From the NCBI GenBank assembly GCA_033297075.1, contig MU858124.1, positions 1 to 64,000 on the forward strand: 64,000 nt of DNA, written 5' to 3'. A program made the position numbers and the translations under genes. Positions 1-11,544 of this stretch are shown here, in pieces. Below the pieces are notes generated by a model. That model saw only the letters and a program-made list of their open reading frames with translations, made no database searches and was not told the origin of the DNA. How positions within the stretch are numbered: position 1 is the first letter of the stretch; each line of letters begins with the position of its first letter. Origin of the DNA: Rhypophila decipiens (Eukaryota > Ascomycota > Sordariomycetes > Sordariales > Naviculisporaceae).

Positions 1-1
1 G

Positions 2-29
2 CACCTCCATCGCGAATGCGCGGGAGGTG
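2..29. repeat. GC-rich hairpin at the window edge
   Basis: CACCTCC at 2-8 pairs with GGAGGTG at 23-29. Inside it, after a 2-nt bulge, CGCG at 11-14 pairs with CGCG at 19-22 around a 4-nt loop. No gene or RNA family is recognised, so it may be chance. Confidence 0.45.
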
Positions 30-1626
30 TTCCGGAGGAGTCGATGGGCGTGAACGAAGTAGAATGGGCGACACCTTCCGGCCTCCGTTGTCGCTACCGT
101 TTGTAGGTCGTTACGGAGACGGTGGTGGTCCGGGAACGCGAACGTGATCTTGTTCAGCAAAACATCGGGCCAGCGACGAGCCAGGCCCGCTGAGTCATCA
201 TTTGCAGTCGTGCTAGTCGGGAACATTTTGCATAACGAGGTACTTCCCAAGGTCCCGGTTCGGCCCTCACAAACAGTCCCTCGCTGCCAGTTCAACATAC
301 ACGAGGGGCAGAGTCAACAAATGCGTTCAATAGGTCAATGTACGATGGCCGCAGAAGATTAATTCATATAAAACGTGGCGTCCTTGCAAGTCCGAGCGCG
401 TGAAAACACAATATAGCGAAGACAACATCAGATGTTCAGCATGTACGTCCCGAGGTCCTGGTGCGGGCAATCACACGGCAGTTCCAGCTTCACAAGATCA
501 GACCATCCATCTCCGCTTTTCCGTTTCCCTGGGTATTTGACATAGACCTCATATATTAACGTGGCAATGGGCCTATGGCCTGTCACTGTGTGATTTTGCC
601 GAGGATGTTTGGGACGGTCCAGGCACAGGTTCGCTTGCAGATTCGAAAACTGGCAGGCGGGTTTAGGTATTATTAGCATCGACAGCATTCACCCCGGCCA
701 ATGGACTCCAGGCCCGGCCACCGAAGTTTGGGTTATTAAACTCATATTAAGAAGGTGTACTGTTCACGATCGATTCCAGGTTCTTGACATGCGTTAGTCT
801 ATGTATGTTATATTTATACAATACTGAGCTTCTGAACGAGAGAGAAAAGGCACTCATCAACAGAAAAGGCATCTTTCGCTTCTTGTCCACAGATGTTCTC
901 ATGCGATACGAGAATTACAACATCCTAGAGGCAATCATGTGCAATGGTAACTCACAGCCCCTATAGGCCGCCCCTGGACACAACATCGCCGCCATTTCCC
1001 CGGACAAGGGCGGCGGATAAAAAATGGGGTAAAATAAACAGCGTATCATCACATATGTCCAGGATACTAAAAACACCAAACCCACGACAGATTATCCTAC
1101 ATCATGTTCCCATCACGAGCCCGACGCCGAATGTGTCACCGACTATCCCCTGCCCTCAGTGGTATCAATGTAACAGGCGTATACAAGCGAGTGGAAGCGA
1201 CTCTCAATCACCTGACAGTGTGACATTTCATTATTCACCAAAACTGCAGGTGTTAATCGCGATCACGATTGACAGGTTCTAGCGATACGTTAACATTCCA
1301 CTGCCTATACCCAAGACCAGGATCGTTTAATTGTCTTACTCTTGGATCTCTCCTGGCCGGGCTTGGGTTCGACCGACAACAGAGTGGCCCCGGTTACAAC
1401 ACATGTCGAGCAAATTACAACACATCGTGAACTAGTAGCCCGTCCAATCATGGCATCGGTTTTTCTAGAGTCGTTAACGCACCTCTCTTGCAGCTCGTTT
1501 TATTGTTACTCGACGCCAATTCGCCAAGTGGCCGTGTGTAACTATAATCATGCCGTTTCCAATTCAGACTCCATAGTGGTGTTGAGACAAGGGCTCCAAC
1601 TCGGGGAGAGAGAGGACGGACACGGA

Positions 1627-1633
1627 TATATAA
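1627..1633 (+). promoter_or_regulatory. TATA box of the small secreted protein gene
   Basis: TATATAA lies 112 bp before the ATG at 1745, which leaves room for a leader of roughly 80 nt. Position and sequence only; no start-site data. Confidence 0.55.
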
Positions 1634-1744
1634 GGATGAAAACAAACCCAGGGCAGCTTCTGTATATCTCAGCTCGACACCTTCGTTCTTCACCACCATC
1701 TATCAGCCATTACTTGACAATCCAGTCCTCGGAAATCTTTCAAG

Positions 1745-2193
1745 ATGAAGGTACGAGCACCTTCCAACAAAGCCCCATCAAGAGACAGCCATTCTGACCT
1801 TCGATGTCCATCTAGTACTCCATCATCGTCTCCCTCGTCGCCGCCATCCCCTGCATCATGGGCCAGGCCGCCACTAGGGTCAGGGCCGACGCCGATGCCC
1901 AGCTGGCGGCCAGAGACGCTGTCGACGCCCAAGTGGAGGCCGAGCTCATGGTACGTCACTCATCCATCCTCCAGCTCGAAGACTCAAAGCTGACATGACC
2001 CCCTCCTTGCTAGCCCCGTGCCTGCGTCGCGACAAAGTGCAGCTGCCTGGCCATCCCCAACGGTCTCTTCTGCGGTGATGGACTTCTCAACTGCAAAAAG
2101 GGCAACGTCTACCAGTGCGGCGGCGATGGCAAGCTGTCTTGCGACTATGGCGTCCGCAACAGCTGCAAGAAGTGCAACAAGCTCAGCTGCTAG
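1745..2193 (+). CDS. small secreted cysteine-rich protein (effector-like), 106 aa
   Basis: Three exons: 1745-1750, 1816-1950 and 2014-2193. The first exon is only ATG AAG. Introns of 65 and 63 bp have GTACGA..CTAG and GTACGT..CTAG ends. The product starts Met-Lys then a hydrophobic stretch (residues 3-18), giving a secretion signal that ends near Gly-Gln-Ala at 18-20. A short charged Ala/Asp-rich propeptide-like stretch follows. A compact C-terminal domain of about 58 residues then carries ten cysteines, including a Cys-X4-Cys-X-Cys opening and a Cys-X2-Cys-X4-Cys ending. That is the usual shape of a disulfide-stabilised secreted fungal protein such as an effector or antimicrobial peptide. 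No named family is recognised and no activity can be assigned. A TATA box lies 112 bp upstream. The exon structure is well supported because it restores a signal peptide and one frame through to the stop. Confidence 0.85.
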
Positions 2194-2646
2194 ACCACCT
2201 ACCTACCACACCATGGGTACGCCCGTTGATATGGATGGACGGATGTACATACACACAAGGCACATATACAGCCGTAGTTTATCGTGGATGGAAAGGTCTT
2301 GAGGAGAAACATAAGGTCTGGCGTATTTCAGCCATGTCTCACATCGAAACGACCGGTCCCGTCGTGACTTTGCCATGTTCTTATGTATGTTAGATGAGCA
2401 GGTCAGGTGACATAAGATGCGAGTTTGGCTCCCATGCATGCAACCCTGCCCCCGCCATTACCCATAACTCTCCGTCCATGGGCAAAAACACGCTCTTCCA
2501 CCCCAAAACGAGGTCAGCACGACTGCCCTTGACCACCCGCAGCAATGAACTGCATTCACTTTCTTGGGCGGTCTCCGTTGCGACAATTCCTACCGGTAGA
2601 AGGTAAAATCATAATGCAAAGGCCGTTCTACGGGACGGGACCCAAA
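2194..2646. other. intergenic, 3' and 5' flanks
   Basis: This holds the downstream flank of the secreted-protein gene and the promoter region of the HD-domain gene. No further gene or clear element is seen. Confidence 0.6.
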
Positions 2647-2669
2647 ATGGACGTCGCCAAACCCCCACT

Positions 2670-2710
<41 letters not shown>

Positions 2711-3840
2711 ATTCAGGCTTCTTCCAAACCATCACCGTCAACCAGCACTCCTCCTCCTCCAGTACCAGACCAAAAATAACATCTCTAAAGATAACCGACA
2801 CCCTCTACGGCACTCACACGCTCACCTCACAAGCCGAGCCTGTCCTCCTCGCCCTGCTGCAATCCCCCCATCTCACTCGACTCGCAGGCGTGCATCAACA
2901 CGGCATCACAGGCCTGCTGAACCTCACACCCAAGATCACGCGTCTAGAACACTCAATCGGCGCCTTCCTAATCGTCCGCTTACTCGGCGCCTCCCTCGCC
3001 GAACAAGTCGCCGCGCTGCTCCACGACGTCAGCCACACGTCCCTAAGCCATGTAGTCGACTTTGCCTTGACGTCCCCCGGGGAAGAAAGCTACCACGAAG
3101 CTCACAAGTCGCGCTATTTATCCATGTCCGACCTCCCCGAGCTGGTGAGATCCTTTGCGGATGATTTGGAGCTTCCAACCCGGAGCCATGCCGGTGACCC
3201 AGAAGATTCAGCCGGATACATGTCCGTCTTCCACGAAGAGTCATACCCCCTGCTCGAATATCCAGCCCCGGCTATCTGTGCAGACAGAATTGACTATGCC
3301 CTCCGCGACGCCGTCGCTTTCGGAAAGCTAAACATGCAAGAAGCTCAACAAATCTTTCGCTCGCTCAAGGCATACCCGGACAACAGATGCCAAGACCGTC
3401 TGATAGTCATGGACGACATCCCCCTCGCCTTGAAATTTGCAACAACATACAACGCTCTAGATCGAGATGTCTGGTCCAACCCGGCAAATATAGACATGTA
3501 CACCTCGGCCGGGGGTGTCATACGGGACGCTGTACAAAAGGGTACCCTTGACAAGGATGATCTGTGGAGGCTTTCGGATCAAGAGTTCTGGGAGCGGTTG
3601 GGACAGGTGACTGATGATACAGGGCGGAGTGTCATGGTGCGCTTGGAACTGGAGGGTCTGCGCCAGGTGGGGGGCTTGCCTAGGGGAACGAAGGTGAGGA
3701 CTCTTGATCCTGATGTTTTGGTTCGAGATGAGCAAGGGCTGGTAGTGGGTTACAAGCCCTTATCTACGGTCTATCCTGCCTGGGGGGTCGAGAGGAAGCA
3801 GTATATCAATGCCAGGCAACAGTTGATGGGGACCAATTGA
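2647..3840 (+). CDS. HD-domain metal-dependent phosphohydrolase, 397 aa
   Basis: A single exon. The ATG at 2647 is preferred because it sits in AAAATGG; in-frame ATG 2614 and a frame open back to 2545 are the alternatives. The HD motif is visible: His in Arg-Leu-Glu-His-Ser, the His-Asp pair in Leu-Leu-His-Asp-Val-Ser-His, and a later Asp in Cys-Ala-Asp-Arg-Ile-Asp-Tyr. This is the H...HD...D metal-binding set of the SAMHD1/dGTPase-like branch. Members hydrolyse phosphoester bonds of nucleotides; the substrate here is unknown. The N-terminus carries a run of about 13 serines from a TCA repeat, probably disordered. The protein has no signal peptide and is likely cytosolic. The gene ends 238 bp before the convergent DUF3292 gene. 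Confidence 0.85.
2671..2703 (+). repeat. (TCA)11 trinucleotide microsatellite within a CDS
   Basis: Eleven perfect TCA units are in frame and encode serine. The tract extends the N-terminal poly-Ser stretch of the HD-domain protein and is probably length-variable between strains. Confidence 0.95.
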
Positions 3841-4078
3841 CGAAAAACGAGAGTGGCTAACATGGCGGATCAACAAATTGGATACATCCCATGTGGTGCT
3901 CCTGGCCACTAAAGAATAACTAAGGAATCCCACCGGAAGTCCAGGCCAGTTATTCAGATAATAATGAAATATAACAATCCAAGTTATGATACAAACACGT
4001 GTATAACCCGACCTCACCAACAAGGTTCCAAGGAAAAGAATAGAATTACTGATACAGCACCTCAGACCCAAAGAATAA

Positions 4079-6364
4079 TCACCAGCTCTCCCACCGCTGC
4101 CGTCCCATAGCAACAACCCGATTGAACAACTCATCCCTAAGTCCCACGGCAGTAACCTTGACCTTTCTCCCATCCCTCACCACAATCTCCAACCCATCCT
4201 TGACCTCACGATCCAAACTCCACCCCACAACAAGTTTCGCCTTCCACCCATACCCGCCAATCTTTCTCACCTCGACAATCTCATCAACAGGTATACTCCA
4301 CAATGCATGAAGATCCTCCTTCTCCTTCCCATCACCCTCAGTAAACGTCGACACACCGGTGCTAAACGCCAACAATGGCGCTGTCGCAGTAGTCGACAAA
4401 TAAATCGTCCCCTTCTGTCCTTTATATCTTGCCTTGAATTCCACCGGACCAGCGGTAGGATGAGAATGTGGCGGCGGTACCACGCCCAGTCTATCTCTTG
4501 CGTGGTGGGATATGCCCGTCTTGCCGCGGATGGTATCGGTGCCAATGGCAGTTTTTACCGCGCCCTTGGTTGTTCCTTTGAAGAATCCTAGGATCTTACT
4601 ACCAACACCGCCTTTCTTTTGGGGAGTAGCTGAGTCGGACGAGGTGGATTTGGCCTTGTCAATGTCGCTGCCCGAGGTTCCGTGTTTGGTGGTGGGGTCG
4701 TGCTGGATTGCGGCGTCGAGTTCTGATCGGGTCGCGTTGAGAGGCGGTTCGCCTGCTGTCGCGCGGAGGTCGGCGTCGGTTAGCTCGGCTGGTTTGGTGG
4801 GTGGTGGCTGGTCAATTCTGGGTGGTGGTGGGAGGGGAGCTTTGTTGGCTTCGCCGATGCGGAGGAGGGTTATGGTCAACTGGGCGTTGGTCGGGATGCC
4901 CTTGAGGAGGGTGCTGCAGAAGAGTTAGTACTGGGTCTGATGGGTGGTAAATACTGGGTCTGATAGAGGTGACGTACTTGCGAAGCTCGAGCAGTTTGGG
5001 CCAGTCTGGGATCGTCCGGTTGAGCCAGTCGAGACCCCGAGAGATGACGGGGTCACCAAAGAAGCCAAATCCGATACCGAACATCACGCCCTTTGTAAAC
5101 ATGTACGAGGTCACGAACAGTGAGACACCAAGGACGGGCATAATTGCTCCTGCCAGGCGAATGCGATGAGTGTCTCTTGGGAAAGGCGGCGTTGGTGAGA
5201 GCGCACTGCAAAGGTCAGCTATAATCCAATGAGACCAAGAAGGGGGGAGTCAGCATACTTGGCTACACGTTCCCAGTTATCAGCCATGTCACCAAGCGCA
5301 TGCATGATGGGTCTCATTTTGGTCCACATGGCCGTCTCCATCGGCACCTTGGTCTTGTCGTGTTTGGCTGACGTCTTTTCCCCTTGGGCCTTGTCCTTTG
5401 CCTCGGTCATCTTGTGAGCCACGGCGGTGGGGTCAGGGGCATCGGCACCAGCAGAGTCGTCATCAGAGTCCGGGTCTCCTTGAGGATGCTTTCCTGCCGC
5501 GCTGCTCAAAGCGACAGTAGCAATGCCGTTGACAAAGTTGCTAGCTTCCTGCTCGGTGGCCTCGCCTTTGTGGTTTTCCGGTGCCCCCGTGGCACTATCG
5601 TGACTTGCCAAGACTCCCGACTTTGGCTTCTGCACCCCGCCGTGCTTGGAATCGACAAGCGCAACTGGTGCAGGGGGGAACAGAATGTGGCGGGATCGGG
5701 GATAAACGATCAGTGTGATCAGTACCGTAGTGAGAAGCGGCACGATAAAGTCAAAGAGCCAGGCAATAAAGTAGGCTGCAGCGAAGCATGCCGTGCGTCG
5801 AGTCTCGCGCCATGACCGCAGCCGGGCGATGTGCTTGACCGCAGCCAGACAGCCGATACCAATGGTCATGTACAGCCGTTCGATGCTTGCGCGCATCTTG
5901 TCGGGCGAGAATTCATCTTCGTCGGCGATGTTGAGGTCCAATCCTCCCGGTGCTGGATATTCGACAGCCTTGAGATGGTATACTTGCTGCACAATGTCTA
6001 AGTCCGATGCCTGTCAAGAGAGAGAGGAAGGGGGGGCTTAACACACCTTATTGAAACGTCGAACAAGCAACCACAAATCTTCGTTGTCTATACCTCCTAC
6101 AAGAGGGGCAGCGATTTCCTCCTTGGGCTCATTCCAGCCCAAATTGAGCACCTCCTTTTCGTGATCTTGCTGTGCGTGTCCCTTCTCATCATGATCATCG
6201 GTCGCAAGTGCGTGCGAGAGTGAAGGTGCGCCCCCCATTTGTGTATCGTTGTCGCTTGTTGGCTTGGTTGGGTCAACTGCTGGTGTTGGAAGCAGGTTCT
6301 TGATGCTCGTTCCGGGTCCGCTGTCGCCCGTGAGAGCGTTGCTCTCTTTCTTCTCAGACGCCAT
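4079..6364 (-). CDS. DUF3292 family membrane protein, 702 aa
   Basis: Four exons on the minus strand: 6364-6047, 5986-5259, 5205-4978 and 4913-4079. Introns are 60, 53 and 64 bp; the last contains a perfect TACTAAC branch site. The start is ATG 6364 in AAAATGG. The order is: a polar N-terminus (residues 1-90), a conserved Trp-Leu-Leu-Val-Arg-Arg-Phe-Asn-Lys stretch, two hydrophobic segments near residues 140-200 (including a long Val/Leu/Ile segment before Tyr-Pro), a charged disordered stretch, a Gly/Phe-rich hydrophobic hairpin in exon 3, and a C-terminal beta-rich domain of about 120 residues resembling a GRAM/PH-like fold. The pattern fits the fungal DUF3292 family, whose role is unknown. 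A function at an intracellular membrane is inference. Confidence 0.82.
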
Positions 6365-7281
6365 TTTGGCCGCTCGAACGATACGGTACGCTAACTGGTG
6401 GCTGATATTCTGTATGATAACCGCGGCAGCTGAACGTTGGTTAGAGCTAAAAAAAAAACCCTTTTGAACTAAAATGGTTGCATGCTTTGGCAGCTGGATT
6501 TTAACTTGATGTTGACGTCCATCAAAGGAGGGCAGGCCGATGACATCAGGGGCGCCGCTAAAGACATGTGGGTGCACAGTGACGCACTTTCCGCCGGTTT
6601 GGGACAAGCCGGGCCGGTCTAAGTGAGCTGGCAGTTGTTGCCAGCTGGGGTTTCTCTCCGTATCTGACGTCGATTCTTCCACCGCAAATTGGCCTGAATA
6701 ACTGAAGCAAGTCGTCAAAGCCTCTACAAACGTTTGCGGAGGACAAGAAGGAGCAAAAGCCTTCCATGACAGATTCGGATACTACCTTTACATGAAGTCT
6801 TACATGCTTGACCCAGAAAAGCAGAGCAGTCCAAAGATCTGCCCCACATGTCGATCTCTAACCAACGATCCTTTTGTGGGGCCGATCAGGTCCGACGTCC
6901 CGTCCCATTGGCCGAAGGAAAACGACGTCATGTTTACTTCCCAACAGGGGAACTTGAACAAATACAGGGTGCCAAAGTGTTTGATTTTGCGAATATCAAT
7001 TCAAAAACGAGCCAAGCCGAGATTCTTAGGAGAACTCATCGCGCCGTTGCATAATAGTGAGGATCTGATATTCTGGAGAACGAATCCCCGGAGCAGGAAA
7101 TATCGCGGCTAAAGTCCAGCGTTGCTTCCAGATATCCGTTCCGACAATTGCAAGGTGTCAATATGTGGTCTCGGGTGTATATGCATTGCAAAACGGCTCG
7201 CTTCTCTTTCTTGAAGCATAGTTGTCCTGCTGCTGATATTTTCTTTGGGCATAAACCTGACGTGATCGGACAAACAACACC
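6365..7281. other. divergent intergenic promoter region
   Basis: About 0.9 kb between two divergent starts (DUF3292 on the left, SET-domain gene on the right). It holds only short overlapping frames with no domain. Both promoters must lie here. Confidence 0.6.
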
Positions 7282-8796
7282 ATGGCCAGACAATCCAGCT
7301 CAAGACGAACTTTATCCGCTGCACTGGTCTCTACACTGATCACTCAAGGTGCCTGCACAGCGACAGTATTGTCCAGCAGGAATCAGTCTGCCCGACATCA
7401 CCAGCCATTATGTGGCAAGGGTCTCCCACAAGCCATTCTCGGCGACAATCAACTTCTTTTCTGTCTCGAAGACATCAATACAGGGTCAGACCCGACAACC
7501 TTTTCTCCCTGGACACACCGGCCTTTCTGTCTCAAGGCTTCGAGTGACCCTTGGTGCGTATATACCAACGCAGACACATCGTCATCTGGGAGGGCATCGG
7601 TCAACCATGGAATCAGCATCATCACCACGCCAGAGCTAGCATCTGGGACGCTAAACTTACTCAAGCACGTCCCACCAACTGGTTTATCATCTTCTGATAC
7701 CGCAAGTCACTCGGCGACAAGGAAGAACGAGTCGAAGCCATGTCAGGTCAAATCCGTCACTGGAAAAGGCCTGGGAGCGATTGCTACGAGGAGAATATTG
7801 AAGGGCGAAAAAGTGCTGGTGGATCGCGTAGCGGTTCTATCGGCGGCGGAGTACCCAGAAGACATTTCCAGGAAGCAGGTTCAGGATTTGTTAGCAAAGG
7901 CAGTTGAGCAGTTGCCTGAGCCGGAGATGGTATTAAAGCTCTCAAGAAAAGGGCGGGGTGAAGAACAAGGCTTTTCGGTGGTGGAAGATTTGTTGTTGAG
8001 TAATTCGTTTTTGGTCGAGGTTGGTGGACAAAGTTTGATGGGGCTGTTTGGAGATCTTGCAGTGAGTGCTTATCGGACCCTGAAGTTCATCATGGATCCA
8101 GTTACTGACAACTGGCTGACAGAGATTCAATCATGCTTGTGAACCAAAGTGAGTTCATGATATTTGCACTAATCAATTAGTAGACAAGACCTTGGCTGAC
8201 ATGAGATAGCACAAATATGCGGTTCTCCGAGAAGACCCTTGCCATGACAATCGTAGCCTCTAGAGACATAGAACCGGGAGAAGAGCTCACCATCAGCTGT
8301 TAGTCACATCTTCCCTTGGCATCTAATGACAATATTCTGACTTGGAGTATACACAGACATCGACGCCACTCTTCCATCTAAAGACCGACAGTCAACTCTC
8401 CAGAAGATATGGGGCTTCAGATGCACATGCCCTCTCTGCAGGCTCTCCCGTCACCAACGCCGCGCCTCAGACGAGCGAAGAACCGAAATCCAAACCCTCA
8501 GACAAGAAACCATCGAACTAGCCCAGGCTGGCAAGTTTCATGACGCAATAGGCATATCAGAGCAGCTCATCAAGCTGATTGATCAAGAAGGCCTGACGTT
8601 GGCTATACCCGATGTTTACGACATTCCCGCAGCGCTCTATTATCACGTTGGAAATCTGGTAAAGGCAAGAGAGTACAATTTCCTTTCCTTGATGGCGCTT
8701 CAAGAGCTTGGGGTCGAGGAGGGAAGTAAGGAGGAGGACAAGGTCAAGATGATAAAGGAGACACTGGATAAGATTGAGGAGGAGCTTTCTGCTTAG
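7282..8796 (+). CDS. SET-domain protein with leader-like N-terminus, 444 aa
   Basis: Four exons: 7282-8061, 8123-8148, 8210-8298 and 8357-8796. The second exon is only 26 nt. Introns are 61, 61 and 58 bp (GTGAGT, GTGAGT and GTTAGT donors). Start is ATG 7282 in CACCATGG. The SET core is assembled across the small exons: Arg-Phe-Asn-His-Ala-Cys-Glu-Pro-Asn (from residue 261) matches the Asn-His-Ser/Ala-Cys-x-Pro-Asn motif, and Glu-Glu-Leu-Thr-Ile-Ser-Tyr follows near residue 295. A post-SET-like Cys-Thr-Cys-Pro-Leu-Cys comes next, then a helical C-terminal tail. The SET fold usually transfers methyl groups to lysine. The N-terminus (residues 1-28) has an Arg-rich start, an Ala/Leu/Val stretch and Ala-Cys-Thr-Ala, resembling a secretion leader, and a cysteine-bearing region follows. 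The target protein and cell location are unknown. Confidence 0.85.
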
Positions 8797-9293
8797 GAGA
8801 TTAAATTAAGCATGAGATGGATGTTGTCATAATATCATTTCAACTTGTAGACCTTGCCACATCATCGGTGTTTTGTTATGATGGCGAGGGTCAATTCCTC
8901 AATTTTCCACTGCAGGAAGAACAACGCCAAGCCACGCCTCGTACAGGTAGACCATCAATGGCACTCAAAACGGATATTACGTCCATGACTGGGCGGGTAA
9001 TTGTCATCGCCCTCAGTCACAGTTTGCGTAGACTGTAGACAATAGCCGAGAAAGGTATATTAACGTTGCTCGATATGATGGCCACATTGACTTGGGAAGC
9101 GATCGCTGTTTTAATTTCCCGCGGGCGATCGTGGGGAATTGTACTGGAAGCGCCCCAGTGATGTACTGGTTCATGACAACCATCGATGCCGATACACCAT
9201 TTATAATACTTCCTTGACTACCCACTCATACCTAGCTCGGGATCTTGTCTCATCTTAACATACTTGCAAGCAAGAAACTGAGTTGCAGCCAAG
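8797..9293. other. intergenic, GH30 promoter side
   Basis: About 0.5 kb between the SET-domain stop and the GH30 start. Apart from the TATA-like box at 9202 no supported feature is seen. Confidence 0.6.
9202..9208 (+). promoter_or_regulatory. TATA-like box of the GH30 gene
   Basis: TATAATA lies 92 bp before the ATG at 9294, a normal distance for this genome. Confidence 0.4.
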
Positions 9294-10996
9294 ATGCATC
9301 CCATTATCAGCCCAGCATGGCTCTGGCTACTTCACCCCTTTCTCGTACATGCTCAAACCGAGCCCCAAACCTACCGAGCAAGCTTCACCGTCAATCTCGT
9401 TCAAAGATATCAAACGATCGACGGCTTCGGTTTCTGCGAGGCCTTTCAGCGCGCACACTCCATAAGTAACTTACCACAACCATTCCAGAATGAAGTGCTC
9501 GACCTACTCTTCAACACCACTACAGGCGCCGGCTTCTCCATCTTTCGCGTCGGGCTGGGCAGCTCGGAAGACAGCCGCGGCGATCATATGAACAGTCCAC
9601 AGCCCAGCCCTGATATCGAGTTCCACTGGGACGGCTACGACAGCGGGCAAGTCTGGGTGGCGAAACAAGCACAGCGATACGGCGTCGAGACGTTTTACGC
9701 AGATGCCTGGAGTGCACCCGGATGGATGAAGACGAATGGGCGGGATGACCAGGGCGGCCGGCTCTGCGGTGTGCGGGGGGAGGGCAGTGCGAATGGAACC
9801 AAGTGCGGGACTCCGCCTGTGAGTTATATCGACGAGTACTCACAGTACCTGGCGCGCTATGTCAAAGAGTACATCGACGCTGGGATTCCTATCCGGCATG
9901 TTGGGTTTTTGAATGAGCCGAATTTGGTGTAAGTCATCTCCAGCACCTCAAGATTCCAAGATATTAACACCTCCGGGCCAGGAAAAACTACGCAACAATG
10001 CAATCAACAGGCTCCCAAGCAGCCGACATAATCCCGTCCCTCACCCGCGCCCTATCCAAACTCAATCTCGCCACAGTAGGAATATCATGCTGCGAAGCCC
10101 AAGGCTGGTCAATGGCGCGGGACCTCCTGACCCAACTCTCTTCCGCCCTCCCCAACTTTTCCTCGTACCTCTCGATAGTAACAACTCACACCTACAAAGG
10201 CTCCCCACCAGGACCCGACATCCCCCTCGAAACACAGGGCCTTCCGACCTGGGTATCCGAAATCTCACCCATCATGGACCGCCTCGGTCTCACCACAACC
10301 TGGTACCTTAACCACGCCGAAAACGAAGGTCTCAGGAATGCAATCAACATCCACGAGGCCCTCACAAAAGGCAACGCAAGCGCGTATATCTACTGGATCG
10401 GCGCTGGGCAGTCTAAAGCAGAAGCTCCCTTCATTTGGGCGCCTAATCGCCCCGAACGGGTGAGCAGCGGGTTTGAGACCATGTGGTGGCCTGATGAAAA
10501 GGTCAATTTTACTGCCAATCCCAGCGGGATTGTTGGGGGGAGGTATACCATTGGGAGTACGTACTGGGCTTCGGCGCATTTTAGTCGCTTTATTCGGTCT
10601 GGTGCGCGGAGGGTTGAGGTTCGGCAGGAAATGACGGGTGGACGGGGTGGTTCACTGGTGGAAGAGGGGACGCTGTTGTTGAGCGCCTATGATAATCTGG
10701 ATGGGAGCGTGGTGGTGCAGGTGATTAACAACTCTGATGTTGCGGTGGGCGAGATTGAGGTTGAGTTGTGGGATCAGTTGGTCCGGTTTGGGAGCGATGG
10801 GAAGAGGGATGTCAGCCGGGGTCTTGAGATGAGAGGACAGGATTGTGAGGTTGAAACCTGGGTTACAGACAATGAGAGGAGGTTTGTTGTGGTTGCTTCC
10901 GGGGAAAAGCTTTGGAGAGACGGATCGTTCCGGGGGCCGTTGCCCGCGAGGTCGTTGACTACATATGTGGTTAGATGTGTTCAGTGGGGCAGTTAA
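9294..10996 (+). CDS. secreted GH30-family glycosidase (endo-beta-1,6-galactanase-like), 549 aa
   Basis: Two exons: 9294-9928 and 9982-10996, with a 53-bp intron (GTAAGT..CCAG). A signal peptide is clear at residues 1-21, ending His-Ala-Gln. The catalytic barrel follows with Asp-Gly-Phe-Gly-Phe-Cys-Glu near the start, Ala-Trp-Ser-Ala-Pro-Gly-Trp-Met-Lys in the middle, and Asn-Glu-Pro at 207-209, where Glu208 is the expected acid/base. Glu305 in Trp-Val-Ser-Glu-Ile-Ser is the candidate nucleophile. The C-terminal part is a beta-sandwich as is usual for GH30. Family members in fungi cut beta-1,6-linked galactan or glucan in cell-wall polymers; the galactanase label is an inference from overall resemblance. 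Length is normal for the family. Confidence 0.87.
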
Positions 10997-11544
10997 GATG
11001 AGATTTCGGTTGCGATTATGATAAAAGGAGCAAAAAAGAGAGCAACAATTAAGCAAACCTTGAAGGAAGGGACCAATCAGTCTTTTCCAATGTATGGGCA
11101 AAAATAAGCGATGATCCATCGCAGAACTGAACTCCTCCGGGAAGGCTTGAACTTCCAACCTCCTGATTAACAGTCAGACGCGCTAGCCAATTGCGCCACA
11201 GAGGATTTGTTATTGCTCCGAATCACCTGTAATTGTTTCTGACTCGCGCATCTTTGGTTAATATTGGAGCGGACCGTAAAGCTTGTTTACGGTGGATTGG
11301 GGCCGTTGTCTCCACCTGGGCTTGTACTACCTAGAACTACACGTTCCTTACATGCACAATATTTGAAGTCACAAAGACGGCTTCCTGTGGGAATGGGGTT
11401 GTTGCCTTGATAATCAGATTCATCTTACAAGAGAAAACAAAAGGCCCTTTTATCGCCGTACCTTGAGCCGATTACCTTGATGCAAGTGGTCCCGGACTTA
11501 TTCCATGGCGTCTTGTTTCTGTTAGACCCCGACTCATACAATGA
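10997..11544. other. intergenic region containing tRNA-Asn
   Basis: Outside the tRNA at 11133-11205 nothing is recognised. The large gene on the minus strand ends at 11545. Confidence 0.6.
11133..11205 (-). tRNA. tRNA-Asn(GTT), intronless
   Basis: Read on the minus strand, the acceptor arm TCCTCTG pairs with CGGAGGA (one wobble) and is followed by discriminator G, as expected for Asn. The D stem is GCGC/GCGC. The anticodon stem TCTGA/TCAGG frames the loop CTGTTAA with anticodon GTT. The T arm is GGAAG-TTCAAGC-CTTCC. There is no intron; total 73 nt with the discriminator. Confidence 0.93.

Larger units (their letters stand above)
1..1744. other. intergenic region, no supported gene
   Basis: Only short open frames lie here, and none has a good start context, a splice-joined continuation or a recognisable domain. 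The right part (from about 1600) is the promoter and 5' leader of the secreted-protein gene that follows. The extreme left edge holds a GC-rich hairpin, described separately. Confidence 0.6.

Noticed and set aside
5987..6046. Alternative 36-bp intron in the DUF3292 gene
   Set aside because: A nearer acceptor keeps frame, but the intron would be too short. The 60-bp form ending GTGCAG gives the natural joint Phe-Asn-Lys/Gln-Val-Tyr.
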